Assembly (NCBI GenBank): GCA_003667245.1
Contig: RCNN01000304.1
Location: forward strand, 1-26,895
DNA: 26,895 bases
Direction: 5' to 3'
From: Heterostelium multicystogenum
Lineage: Eukaryota > Evosea > Eumycetozoa > Acytosteliales > Acytosteliaceae
The position numbers were made by a program, and so were the translations under genes. Position 1 is the first letter of the stretch; each line of letters begins with the position of its first letter. The notes under the pieces were generated by a model. It worked only from the letters and a program-made list of their open reading frames with translations, was not told the DNA's origin and made no database searches. Positions 1 through 12,300 of the stretch are shown piece by piece.

Positions 1-2929
1 TATTAGGTGTTAGGAGTTGTAAATGGATACTCTCTAAAATCACCATTGATGTTGCTCTACCATCGGTTCTTTTTTTTTTCATTTTCTTCTTCTGCTGCTG
101 CTTATTCTTGTTTTTTTTTCATTTGCATTTCCTTTCCACTACAACCACACACATTTTTTTGATAGTGAAAAATAAATAACAAATGCAAATGGGAAAACAA
201 ATATGAGAATGAAAAGCATGCTTGAACAGGTTGTTGGGTGGTGGTAGTATTGTTGGTAGTGGGTGCAGACATCATTTATATTGGGTTACACACTGTTGGT
301 TTCAACAAGAAATAGACAGTAACATATGATAATTAATCCATTTTATAAAATTGAATTATTAATTAACTTGTATTTTCAATATATGATACCCACCACACCA
401 CTGCTTCAACTATAATAATAATATATGTATTATATTATATATATATCTTTTGGCGATCCAACATACAATAATATATACATTCCATTATTAGAATAAAGAG
501 TGGAAAACATAAAAATACTAACAACAAACTCAAAACTTTCTTTTGATGATGATGATGATGAAATTGCTATGTTGTTTTATATGGATGAGGGAATATTATA
601 ATTAGTGAGTGAGTGGTGAGATATAAGTTGATTGGCTGCTTGATGGTGAGGAACACGGACTTTAATGATTTAATGGGTAACTCTTGCTCCAGTAGTTCTC
701 TGTTTTTGTTTAATAGTGTATGTTGATTAAAAGTCAAATCCAATAGGGAACATCGTAATGACAATCACTAGAAACAGTCAACCTCTATATCTTATCATCA
801 TGTTGATTATTTATATGATTTAAATAACCATGACCTTTTTTAGTTGATTTATTAAACTGAACACACAACACACCATCCATTTCATACTTCATTTACTAAT
901 TATATCTTGGTCATTAACACTAATAACAACTAAGTGTTGGGTTGTTTTTAAATTTAGCAAATTTTGGGAACTGATTTAGAAGTAGAGAGTAAAGAACGAT
1001 TATGTTAACAATTTACAAAGCTAATGGAAGAAAAAGACGAGGGAAATGTTTGTTTTTGTAGACTGTTATGATTAGACTGTATTTATATCGGTGTATCCAA
1101 TGTCTTGTATTATCATGTCTGTGGTTGTCAATGGAATATTCCAATAAAAACTTGATCATTATGTGAATTCTCCTGCATAGTGATTAATCAAATCCTAATT
1201 TATATTGAACTGAACTGAGCGATTGAACACAAACTCTGATGATGATGATTATGATGAATGTTGTAACAATAAAAGAGTAAGATAGTGAAATATTTTTGGC
1301 TATTAAAACCAAATTGATATTGAAAACACTGGAATAGGGTCTTTACCAGCTGAATTTAGATAATATTATGCTATCGATGGTTGAAAAAGTATATGGACTA
1401 TCTGGCTGACTGGTTGGTTTGACAGTTTAATTGGCAAAAGTATATTCCCAATGAATATGATTTTTTTGTGATTAAAAAAAAAAAAAAAGTAAAATAAAAT
1501 AAAAGAAAATTCATAAAAGAACCACACATTCGTAAGAACGCAATATCAAATCTATTCAGGATGTGCTATGAACAACTCTGTTTCTACGAAAAAAACAAAT
1601 TGACAAGTGATTGCTGTGTGATTGTAGCTAGTTTTACATAGAGACAAACTAACCAAACTGTTTATGACAACGATGAAAAAATAATATAATTGAAATTAAG
1701 CCAAGCTAAACCAAGTTAAGCTAATCTAATCTAATACTAAATTATTATTATTAATTATTATTAATATTCTATACATATGACCACCTGCGCAACTAGCTTG
1801 TATTTTTTGATACAAAAAAATTTAAATAAAAAAAACATAAAAAACCTATTTTACGACTTTGCATTTATAAGTGTGCACGAATTGGTACGAGGGATATTAT
1901 GAGCAGAATGACTGAATGACTGGTTGCTGATGAGCTGAGTCGACTGTTTGTTATTGTATGAGATGAAGTTGGAATAATTATTATTACTTTTGAACCAATT
2001 TAGTTTAGCGATAAAATACAATAGAGCTATTTTTGTATTTTTCCAAAATTAATTAATTAAGTTCTGTCTGTCTTTGGCACTGGATACTGACTTGCTTGAT
2101 GATGATAATAATATATTTAAAAGTGATACACTGTACTTTAGTTAAAATAATGATATAAACCAAAAAAGAAAATTTAATGTTTTTTTTGCAAAAATTTTCT
2201 CTATTTTTTTTCAACAAAAAAGATTCAATCAATTAAAATAATCATGTAAATTTATTTTCATTTAATTTTTATTTTTTATTTTTATTTTGAAAAAGTTGGT
2301 TTGGATTCTCGGTCAAGAAAAATTTTTTCTGCATCCACACACGGAAAAAACAATCAACAATCATAAAAATCATTTAAAAATTATAACCATAGTAGCAAGC
2401 ACCAACAAAACCTTATATATTTGAGTGATACCTACTATCATTATGATTCAAACCGACCTCTTGACAACATTCATTTCAGACTGAACTCCCAGAAAGACTG
2501 AAAGGAAATAAGAATAGGAAAGGAAGGGTCAGTTCTAATACTTTGTATAATAATATTATTTTTCTTTTGGTTTTTTTTTTTTTAAATTAGTATGGATTGT
2601 ATATAATTTTTCAGTTTGATAAAGGGATCATTTATTTCTGACAATTACAGTAGGTTATTATTATTATTATATATTTGTTTGATATTTTTTTTTTTTTTTG
2701 TTTTGGATGAATAGATCAATAACGCTATCCTGTAATTTTAAAAAATTTTCAGTGTTTGGTTATATTTCATGAACCGATTATTATAATATTAATCGATGAA
2801 AAAACATGAGATTTTAAAAATTGGTTTGCAACATGATCATCTTTTATTTTTGTGGAGACTACAGCATGAGAAATGTCTATTGATGACAACGTTGACGTTC
2901 AAACAAAAATACAAAAAAAAAGATCCACA
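1..2929. other. AT-rich spacer with no recognisable gene
   Basis: No frame of useful length shows protein-like composition, and no tRNA-like or rRNA-like stretch was seen. The DNA is dominated by A/T runs, including pure T runs near 2571-2584 and 2686-2700, and by ATT/AAT-type short repeats such as 2656-2671. The 3' end of the minus-strand gene at 2930 borders it. A short plus-strand frame at 2796-2999 is the complement of the C-terminal part of that gene plus its downstream DNA and is not counted as a gene. Confidence 0.7.
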
Positions 2930-4621
2930 TTATTGTTGTTTCAATGTGATGTTGATTATTTTTGTTCTGCCTGTGAAACCCACATCTCTGAAAGTATGAT
3001 TAAAGTTAGATATTTTTATCTTGGTCTCATCTATTGTGTATACTAGTTCATATTCTTTCAGTTGCTTAGGTTGACCGTTGTTCTTACTCTTGCCAACACT
3101 CTCGATGGAAAGATATTGCTGACAAGTGACCATTGTGCCCGTTTCTTTGATGGTAAGAGATTCAACGTATTCCTTGAGCTGGCATAGTGTATCATTTTCA
3201 TTGAAGCTCTTTTGGATTCTCTTTGTGGGGAAAACAAATATGATCTTGGCGCTGTTATTCAGATGCTTTTGACTTTGATGACTTGGAGTCCTCCTTATCT
3301 TTCTTTGAATCTTCCTTAGTTTGTTTGGATTTATCTTTGGTAGCAGTTTGCTCTTGCTGTAGATCTGTCTGAGGAAGCTTCTTTTGTAAAATAGAATTCA
3401 ACTCATTCTGGAACGATGGGTTTGGCTTTTGTGTGACTGGTATGTTTCCACTTGATTTAGATTTTGCTAAAGCGATTCCAATCGAAAGTGATTTCTCTCC
3501 GGTGACAGGTGGCGCTCTCTTGGTATTGGATGATGGATATATTTTTGAGGATGAGTTTGAAAGAACAGAATGGTTGTTTGGTGTAGCTTGGGTGGAGTTA
3601 CGGAGAGATAGGGGTGAACGTGGTGGTGGGACAGGTTTTGATACAGTTGGTGTTGATGGTGTCGAAGAAGAAAGTTTTGGAATCTCTGGTGAAGAGGGAA
3701 CATTTGAAATAATCTCTGGAGACATTGGACGTCTATTCTTTGGAGAAGGAAGCGGTGATTCTCTAAGTGGTGAGGACTTTCTTGGAATTGATATGGGTGT
3801 ACTTTGAATGGTATATACTTGAATCTCTTTATCATTTTTACACTCGATGTCTTCCTCATCTTGACATCCTTCTCTTGTAACTAATATTACGTTATTATTG
3901 CTGCACTTTAGTTGATGCTGATGCTCCTGTTTGACCATTTGTAGAATTTCATTGCATTCATTCAAAGTAGGCATACTTGAGGTAGTCGATGTTAGTCTCT
4001 CTCTTTCATTTGCACCAACTGAAAAAGATCTTATTCTTAAATCACTATCCAAATCACTATTACTATTATTACATTTACTATCACTATTGATGAGACTGGG
4101 GTTATCAATACCACCAGTAGTTCCGTCAATACTATTATTTCTTTTTGCAATAAATATCTTTGAGCGGTGAAGCAGATATTCCAGTGATGATTCTGATTTC
4201 TGTCCTGGCAATGAAGGTGAACTGAGAGATCTGAATCGATTGGATGATCCTGAGCCAGAACCAAAATTTTCCAGACCAGTTTCATTGTCTTTAATTCCTA
4301 TGGGTTTTTTAATGACTTGGTTTGATGAGATCGATGATTCATTTTTCCAATTTCATCAATTGCTCCTCATCGGTCAAGATCATGTCTTCGCCCAGCAGAA
4401 AATAGTTTTTTATTAACTATTCGGTCCTTAATCAATATGATATCCGTAGGTATATCTTTGACACTATCTTTAATAGATTGGCCAATGGTATTGATACCAG
4501 AAATGAAATTGTTGGTTGAGTTGTTTAGGGTGCTGTTGGTAGTAACATGACCATTCTTTAATACAGAGGGGGACGATCCAGAATTTTGTTCCAACTTGAT
4601 TCCATCATACTGATGATCCAT
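2930..4621 (-). CDS. Ser/Thr/Pro-rich protein with C-terminal UBX-like ubiquitin-fold domain (frame-broken)
   Basis: Read on the minus strand from the ATG at 4621 (MDHQYDGIKLEQ...) to TAA at 2930, with no intron seen, about 560 residues. Three one-base surpluses in A runs (plus-strand T runs at 4406-4411, 4342-4346 and 3267-3270) split the frame; dropping one base at each joins the pieces. Most of the protein is disordered and rich in Ser, Pro, Asn and Lys, with Pro-rich SH3-ligand-like stretches (PVPPPRSP) and a short amphipathic stretch (FQNELNSILQKKLP), followed by a Lys/Asp/Ser linker. The last ~105 residues (3267 down to 2930) begin KIIFVFPTKRIQKSF and end with FRDVGFTGRTKIINITL. This fits the strand-strand-helix-strand pattern of UBX/ubiquitin-like domains, with a longer middle loop than usual. 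UBX domains commonly bind Cdc48/p97, but the loop that decides this is not clear here. The remaining function is unknown. A Ras-association-type ubiquitin fold is the main alternative. Confidence 0.75.
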
Positions 4622-4703
4622 TACAAACCATTTTTTATATATGTATGGTGTGCTTTAAAAAAATAAATATAAATAAAATACTGATTATTTATTTTAAATC
4701 TAA

Positions 4704-4734
<31 letters not shown>

Positions 4735-7700
4735 TTAGTATATTACAACTTTTATAAATATAAATTAATAAAATAAATATAATTATTTAAATAAATAAAT
4801 AAAAAATATAAATCAATCAAAAAGATAAATATATATATTAAAAAAACAAGATTATTTCACTAAATATAAACTTGAAATCTAAGAATGAGATTATATTTTA
4901 AAGGTGGTGGTCGTTTTAAAGGTTAATCCAATGGATTTGCATTATTGTATTTTTGTTTGACTATTTTGTTTTGTTGTGTTTTGAGGGGTCGTTAAGACTT
5001 GTCCAAACCATTCAAAAAATGTTAAAAATAAAATTTAAAATATTGTTAAAAATATATTAAATAGTCTAATGGTTTGAGGTTGAACTTTAAATGGATTGAA
5101 CAAACTCTACATCTTGACTATTGCATCTAGTATTATTGGATGCAAATTTGAAAAAGTAAATCATTCAACATGTTGTTCTATTACTTTAAAAGTCAGTATA
5201 AAAAGATGACGATGAACTTAACAGAAATAAACACAATGAATCACAACCACACACCATCCACAAGTGAAGTATTACTACAAACAATTTGAATAAAAACAAA
5301 TTTCATTGTCTGTTCAACCACTTCTTAGTGTTTAACACCATTATATGTTTTAAGAATTAAAAAAACATTAATTCTATATACGAAAATGTAAATTTCTTAA
5401 CATTGATGGACAATTCAAGAATTAAAAGATAACAGAAGAATATTTGTTTTTCTGTACAAATATTTAATATAATAGATATAAATATATTTTTTTAAATAAT
5501 AAGAGACATTCTTTGAATTTATAAGATTTCACTATTTTACATTTTGACATTATTTTTACTCCAAACTTTAGATAAATGAATAAGAGTTTGGAAATAATTA
5601 TTAAAGTTTGAATTATAAATACAAATTCTTTTTAATAAATATACGTATAAAATAAATAAATAAATAATTATCAAGAGATTGATATTATTTGTTGATTCAT
5701 TAAATTTAGTTGAGTAGTTTAAATTTCTTTACTTACTTGTATTGTTATTATTAATAGTGATACAATGGGAATCTCTTTTCAGGACTCCACAACCTATTTT
5801 GATAGTAAGTTATTATTAGATTTACAAGTATAGAGATATATAATTTAAAAATACAATTCAATATTTTATTTATATGAAACAATATAAAAATATAAAACTG
5901 AAAATGAAACCTTATATTTATAAATGATTTATTAACAGAATTTAAATATGGAGATCGTATTGCTATATGCAACAACCATTGAATTGGTATGTAACTCTAT
6001 TTATAATTCATAGTTGAAACTGAATTGTGCAGAAAGTGGTGTTGGATATTAAGTTGAATCGAAGCCATTCAATACAAAATCCTTATTTGATGTTATTTTT
6101 ATAATATCTAATAAAGAGTGTGCTTTTATTGTTGTTGTTATTGTGGTTGTTAGTTATGAGTGTGTTGGTTGGTGGTTTTAGTTTATTTTATATTAAAATA
6201 CGGAATGAAAACCAGTGTGCTATTCAGTAATAATATGCTTCTGAAAACTATTGGTAAAACACATTCAGTTCCAACAAAAGGTGAAGTGTGGTTGTTTAAA
6301 AGCAAATTTGATTCAGAATATATGATAAAATCAAATATTTAAATTTGAATTTATACAGGTGACAGACTACTGGGGCAGGTGGGTGCGATGAAGAATTAAA
6401 AGGTCATGGATTGTTCAGGATTGAGTTTTGTCAAGTGAAGAGAAAAGAGAAATGAGGAATGTGTGATGATTGGATGGATTGAATTGTATACTATAGAGAG
6501 ATTATCTTAAGATATGTTAGCCTAAAGTTGGATTTCTATAATAAATGAAGTTTGCAATTATTGATATAATCATAATTTGAACATTAATATTTCTTCTCTA
6601 ATTATTATATATAATTGGAACAATGGTGTTGGGATTTCATAACTAATAAATTCTGTTTAATGTTTGTTTGAACAATTCTTCAAAAAAAGATAACTAATAA
6701 TGTAATCTCGACTCGTGATGATCATAATTATTTATACATACAAATATTACAATGGTATTATATATACACACAATATAGTATAATATTGGTTGAAGGTATG
6801 TTTGAGCTGGTATTTAAAGCTATTGGACAAGGAGTGATGAATGGGAGCTATGGTAGGTCAGTCTTTCATTAAATTTATTTAATTTTATTAATGAGTTTTT
6901 AGATTTAGTTTGTTGTGATGATGATATGATACTGATCAGTGTCGGTTAGATATTAAATTCATCAAACAATATTGTAATTGATCAAAAATCATGATGTGTG
7001 TAAGAGAGTTTGATTGATCCATTGATTGGGGAGAATGTGTGGTGATGTCTTTTGTCAAAAGGTTATCTCCTCTTTATAAATAAAAGTTATCTCAGGGGAT
7101 GAAATAGTTTAAAAAATATGAAAAAACAGATATCTCTAGGCTATGTAAGGCTCTATAGTTAGCACTTGGTCCAAAGATCATTCATCAATGATACCATTTG
7201 TAAGGGTTTTGTTTATTGGGAAAATATTAACAAATTCCAATAATGAGTGGATCTAAACAACAACACTTTCAGTGGTCTTTTGTTGTTTTCAGATTTGATA
7301 TGGAAGGGTTGTAAATTGAACAAAACAATGAAATCTAAAAAAACAAAGTATCCTTAAATAACCTCATGATTATATTTTTTAAACCTCACTCAATATACAA
7401 TAATCCATAGGTTTGGGTTGTTTTTTTTTTTTTGATTTTAATTATTTTTCTTGATGGTTGGTTCCGCTACATTTTAGAATCAACAACAATCAGTGATTTT
7501 AGTGCCACAAAAAAAACATACCAAAAACAAACAACCATTCATCAAAAAAAAAAAAAACAACAAAACAAAATCGGTTGGAAAAAATTTAAATTTTTTATTT
7601 TGTTTTTTGTTCATCTTCTTGTCAAAAGTTTTTGGCAGATTCTTTGAAGTCGGATTCCTTTGAGTTATATCATTTAAAATGATACTATTCAGTATAGTGA

Positions 7701-7842
7701 ACTACTCGTGGTCGACTATATCCAATGAGCAATAGAAGTTTGAATGGATCGGATTTTGGAATTCAACTAAAATATGAAATAACCGAGTGGAGTTTATTAT
7801 ATTATAATTGAGCCTTTGAAATGAATAATACAACAAGCTTAT
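4622..7842. other. AT-rich spacer (3.2 kb) with no recognisable gene
   Basis: This lies between the 5' end of the UBX-like gene and the 3' end of the gene at 7843-9143, so it should hold the promoter of the former near 4622-4900. That part is almost pure A/T, with an (AAT)n tract at 4708-4734. Short open stretches (for example around 6160-6342 and 6796-6870) lack conserved features or codon bias like the neighbouring genes. A small G-rich patch after a splice-acceptor-like sequence at 6350-6395 is the only compositionally distinct part. No RNA gene was recognised. Confidence 0.6.
4708..4734. repeat. (AAT)n microsatellite
   Basis: About nine AAT units lie just upstream of the start codon of the minus-strand UBX-like gene. 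This is a simple repeat typical of dictyostelid spacers. Confidence 0.85.
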
Positions 7843-9143
7843 TTAAATTGGAAGACTTAATTCGTATCCTATTGACTTAATTCTCCACTCTCCCATGACA
7901 TCCTTTGTCCAGTTCACAACACACAAAAATACATTTTATCTCTTTTTTCAAGAGATTCTTCTTTTCCTTCATAATAAAAATATAAAATTAGAATCAAGTC
8001 GATGCTAATTAGTCCAAGTATAAGAAGTAATCACTTACTATTTTGGGTAAAAAAGCGGAAAATATTCTTTGCATAAAACTTGTGTGCTGTTGTGACGTCT
8101 ACTTCCTGCACATCAAACCAATTGTATACCAATGATTCTTGGAATTCGCCAGAAAACCACCAGTGAGTTGGTAAACAGAATATAGTCTCGACTTTGCAAG
8201 CGCTCAAAATTGTTTTTCAGTTCACCATAGACCTGATCTTTAAAACTCACCTTCCTCAATCATTGTGTCCAACAAATTATAATCTTTATGACCTGTAGCT
8301 TCTATTGGGGGTGTAATATAGTCATAAAGTAAGTAAGTCATTTAAAGTTTGAAGCTAGGTCGCAAATCCATGTTTTTAAACTCATATTTACCAAAGAACT
8401 TTATAAGTGCTTTTTTCGGCATCTGTATTATATTTTGATTATGGTTAGTACAGTTTTGTTTTTGTTGCTTGTGGCTATGGAAGTGTAAAACACTCACTCT
8501 TTAAGAATTCTTGCACATCTGGCACATCATCCAAACCCTTCACCATTTTGATTATTTTGAACAATGGCCATGTAATTAAATGGTCGTAAAAACCACATTC
8601 CACAAAGTGGTCTCTGATGTCGAAAAGCAAAGGAATAGCATTATCATTTATCTCTTCAACGTCAATGCTATCCTTTTTCTTTTCTCTCAGTTTATATCTT
8701 GCGAATCTTTCTATGTTCAACGAGTGTTTTATTTCCTTTTTCTTTTTCTTTGTGCCGTGATGAGACACCGTAGTTGCGCCTAGTTTCGATAGAGTTATTT
8801 CAACAAAATCACCATTGACCTTAATAGCATTTCGATTCTTCTTGTCAGTCGATGACTGTGTAGTAGTTGTTGCAGGTGCATTCTTATTGATGATCTCCAG
8901 TGCCTTATAGTAGAACACACTCTGCTTGTGCCAAGTCGAGTATCTTTCTAAATCATTGACGTGTCTTTCAACGAACACCTTTGCGTATCTCTTTCTGTTG
9001 GGGTGTATTTTCAGTGATGTGGTGGTGTTTCCGGGTTTTCGAGTTGATTCGGCAGCAGTCTTTGAAGAAGTTGATGATATCAAAGTGCTACTGCTATTGA
9101 TTAGTCTTCCATACTTTGATTTAAGAGAGTTATAGAACTGCAT
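7843..9143 (-). CDS. Unnamed four-exon gene; probable mitochondrial protein with Tim44/mL45-like (NTF2-fold) C-terminus
   Basis: The start is the ATG at 9143 (MQFYNSLKSKYGRLINSSST); exons are 9143-8498, 8422-8392, 8301-8039 and 7966-7843, about 350 residues. The first ~34 residues hold Lys, Arg, Ser and Thr but no acidic residue, as in mitochondrial presequences. A basic middle part follows (RKRYAKVFVERHVNDLERY; later a KKKKKE run). The C-terminal ~120 residues have a helical part (ALIKFFEATGHKDYNLLDTM, then YGELKNNFERL) and beta-rich segments (YNWFDVQEVDV, MYFCVFVNWTKDVMGEWRI). This order, ending in a Trp-Arg strand, resembles the NTF2-like domain of Tim44 and mitochondrial ribosomal protein mL45. 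That family call is an inference from pattern only. Single-base breaks lie at 8411-8416, 8242-8245, near 8165 and near 7920. The gene follows the RhoGEF gene on the same strand, 175 bases away. Confidence 0.65.
7967..8038 (-). other. Intron (72 nt)
   Basis: GTAAGT donor at 8038-8033 and AG acceptor at 7968-7967. It has an AT-rich body with a CTAAT-like branch point. Translation resumes in phase with residues leading to the MYFCVF strand. Confidence 0.65.
8302..8391 (-). other. Intron (90 nt)
   Basis: GTAAAT donor at 8391 and AATAG acceptor at 8302. Reading through it would meet a TAA at 8344-8342, whereas splicing gives the smooth helix KFFEATGHKDY. This supports the intron over read-through. 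Confidence 0.6.
8423..8497 (-). other. Intron (75 nt)
   Basis: GTGAGT donor at 8497-8492 and ACAG acceptor ending at 8423, with an internal ACTAAC branch-like site. It separates the long first exon from a 31-nt exon. Confidence 0.7.
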
Positions 9144-9278
9144 ACTGATCAAATATAATAATGAATAGGTGATATGCAAATAAGCGGTTGCAATTGTTTA
9201 CAAAAAATATTTTTTGAAAATATGATTTTTGTTGGGTTGTTTTGGAGACTCAAATAATGAATAATAAAAAATTTGGAG

Positions 9279-9284
9279 TTTATT
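9279..9284 (-). terminator. Possible polyadenylation signal of the RhoGEF gene
   Basis: AATAAA on the minus strand, about 35 bases after the RhoGEF stop codon. A second AATAAA overlaps the stop itself at 9318-9323. In such AT-rich DNA the hexamer occurs often by chance. Confidence 0.3.
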
Positions 9285-9318
9285 TTATAAATAAGTAAAG
9301 AAAAGAGATTATATATGT

Positions 9319-12300
9319 TTATTTAAAGGCTATACTGAAAGATGAAAGTACAACTTCCAACTCTTTAATTAGTGAGTCCTTTTCTTCTGGAGTCTCAGTG
9401 AAAAAACATCATAATTTGATTGCCATGACCTTGGAGTTCAAATGCGTTCTTTGAAATTGTACCATAACACTCTGAAAAAACAATAAAAAAGTGTTAGTGG
9501 ACTGTACTAGATTTTAGTTTGTTTTGAAAATTAATAACTTACTTTGACCATCATTGATATTTCTTAGCTTAATATTTGATAATGGCAAATTGTTTTTGAG
9601 TTGAAGCTTCTTCTTACTTTCCTTGGCAATCAAGAGCAGATCGTTAAAGAGATAGTAGATTCTGTCTTTTCCTTTCTCCTCTTCGGTAGAATACTGAGAA
9701 ATGTGACCTTCGCGGATGAGGAATCTCGAGTCGGTGACCAATTGGAAGTCCTTTGGTTTGTTTTCGATTCTGTTGAAAATGTTTGTCAAGGTTTGGATTC
9801 TGATCTTCTCGTTCTCCTCCTTACGCTGATTCTCGTTGACATCGGTACAAATATCCTGGACCTCAAACAAAGAAATACACAAATCATCGTAGTCTGCGTG
9901 TGATGGCTTTGTGTACTTGATGATCTCCTTTAATAACAATAGGTATCTAGTGATACGCTGGACTGGTGTAATTAATAAAGACTGGAGATTGGGTTCCGGT
10001 AGCACTACCATTGGTCCACAATGATTTTTCAGAATTCTTCAAGAATGCTCTGAACGAACTCTTGGCATTGGAAAGTCTTTCTATTGTCGATAAAATATTT
10101 TGGAAAGACAAGGTAAAATTATTATAAATAGTTTTAAATTCATTTAGTGTTACCTGAAAGTTAAAGAATATAATATAGTTAGTTGGACTATGATCCACCT
10201 ATAATTAGAATTGATATTTGATACATACAAATTCAACTAAAATATCACCAATCTTTTGAACACATGTCCACTTACAGACTCTCTCAACGAGTCTTCTATA
10301 TAAATCTCTTGTTGATGTTGAGAATGATCTCGTGTTTACCAAAGATCAAATCTACCTCCTCTTGAGAGATCAATGGACGTCGGCTTGGCAGAGTCCACGG
10401 AGTGGGAAGGCAAAGTGTTCAATCAACTTCTCTAACCTTCGACATATGTACATTCGGTGCTGATAAGCTCTCTGACAGCTTTGGTTCTGAGTTGTTCACG
10501 CTTATATTCTTTTCTTGCTTTCCAACGACGAACATATGATTGCAAAATTATTGCAGCTTGGTCTGGTGTAAGGATTCGAACTGGTTTTGGTGAATAAATA
10601 TAGATTCAAATGAAGTAGAGAGATCTGGTGAATTGTCACTCTTTCCATGTGGTTTCAATGTTGACGAAGTTGTTGTTGATATAATGGATGATGTTGATGA
10701 TGATGAGGTGGTGGTTGTAGTGGTGGTTTTGATGGGAGCTCTTCGCTTCTCATCAGACTCGAATGAAGTTGATTTTTTGTCTTTGGTGACTTGTGGTGCA
10801 AATGATACAGTTTGGAACGTGGTTTGGTATCTTTAGATGGAGTGCTATTTTCATCCTTCTTGAGCATGTTAGCAGAGCTAGAATGCCAGTCGTCGACATG
10901 GACAGCCAAAACACGCTCGTTGGCAAACTTTTGTTGACAAATTGGGCAAGTAAAGTCAAGTGTTGGTGGTGATGTAGCACCAGCCCTTGAGGCAGCTGGG
11001 GCAGGTTTCTTTGGACCTTCTTTGTGAATGGTTTCCAATTCTTCTTGAGTTTTTCTTTATCTTGTGGTTTGACCATTGGATTTCTGAGAGATGGCGATGA
11101 GGCATGTTGGTAATTGTAGTGGTGAAGATGAAGAAGATGTCTGACTGTTGGATGTAGAGGTGGTGGTGAAGTTTTCAAACAAATCCAGTGGGAATCCAGA
11201 GGTGGTTGAGGCTGCTGGAGTGGTTGTGATGTTGGGAATGGAAGAAGCAGCCGACAATGGAGAAGTAGTAGTGGTTGTACTGCTTGAGGAGCTGGTATGT
11301 GACGAAGTAGTAGTGGTATGTGCTGGTGGAGCCAAGAATGCATTCTTCTTGTCATTAGCCATCTTTTCTTCATACTCTTTTCTGACACGCTCTCTTCAAC
11401 TTCTCTACGGATTTTCTCTTCAACTTCTTTGCGAATCTTTTCCTCAGATAGTGCTTCATTTCTTGGAGAAAGAGTATCCATTGGCTGATACTTCTCAATA
11501 TTCTTTTTGATTTCATCTTGATTATTGAATACAGGTTTTGGTTGTTGAAGTTCAATTGGAGTAGGGTTGATTGTCAATTGATCAAATGCAAAACATTGGA
11601 TTGGGTGATGTTGCTTGAACACTAGATGACTGTGTGATAGTTGTGTTTTGGACCATTGAATAAAATGGTTGTTGTTGTGGTTGTGGTGGATTTGATTGTG
11701 GTTGATTGATCATGGCATTGTTATTCATTGCATTTGGTAATATCGAGGAGAGGGCCGCAGTATTTCCGTGCTTGCTTGGGTTGGCAAATGAATTAATCTG
11801 TAAATGTTGTGGGATTGGTGGAATGATATTTTCTTTAGATGAGATTGGACCAATTGAACCAGTTGGGGTGATATTGTTTGTTTGTACAGGTTTGGAAGCA
11901 GACATATTTGGTAAACTGTTTGTCAATGAGACATGAGAACCAGATGATGTTGGTGATGGTATCGGGTTGGAGGTGAGTGAAGATACAGTCGATGGCATTG
12001 ATTGCTTCTGAGGAGAAACTGAGGAAGATGGCGAAGTGTTTGGCTTCATCATAAGCATTGGATTCTCTGATGTTGGTGGACTCATCATCTGTGGTCTCTG
12101 CTGTTGTGGAATTGCAATGTTAGAGGTAATTTGAGATGATGATTGTTGACCAATTTGCATCTGCACCGATGTTCCTGGTTGAATCATCATGTTCATTGGC
12201 TGCATCATATTGATCTGTTGTTGATTCATTGGGCTCATCATGAGGTTGTTATTCATCTGTCCAATCATTGGGTTCAACTGCTGATTGATCTGTTGGTTCA

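Noticed and set aside
4340..4350. AAA-TGA and similar shift sites suggesting Euplotes-like programmed +1 frameshifting
   Set aside because: Several sites do show a lysine codon before a stop, but many other breaks need the opposite correction, and sites without any stop or slippery codon are equally affected. Sequence error explains all of them.
6160..6342. 60-codon open frame in the spacer
   Set aside because: It has no recognisable motif, its start region is low-complexity and its codon use is unlike the neighbouring genes.
8221..8245. An 18-nt GT...AG segment as an ultra-short intron
   Set aside because: It is far shorter than the other introns (52-90 nt); a one-base surplus in the A run at 8242-8245 explains the frame more simply.
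10570..10590. GTTCGAATCC, matching a tRNA B box
   Set aside because: It lies in the conserved coding stretch before the IQ motif and lacks a cloverleaf.
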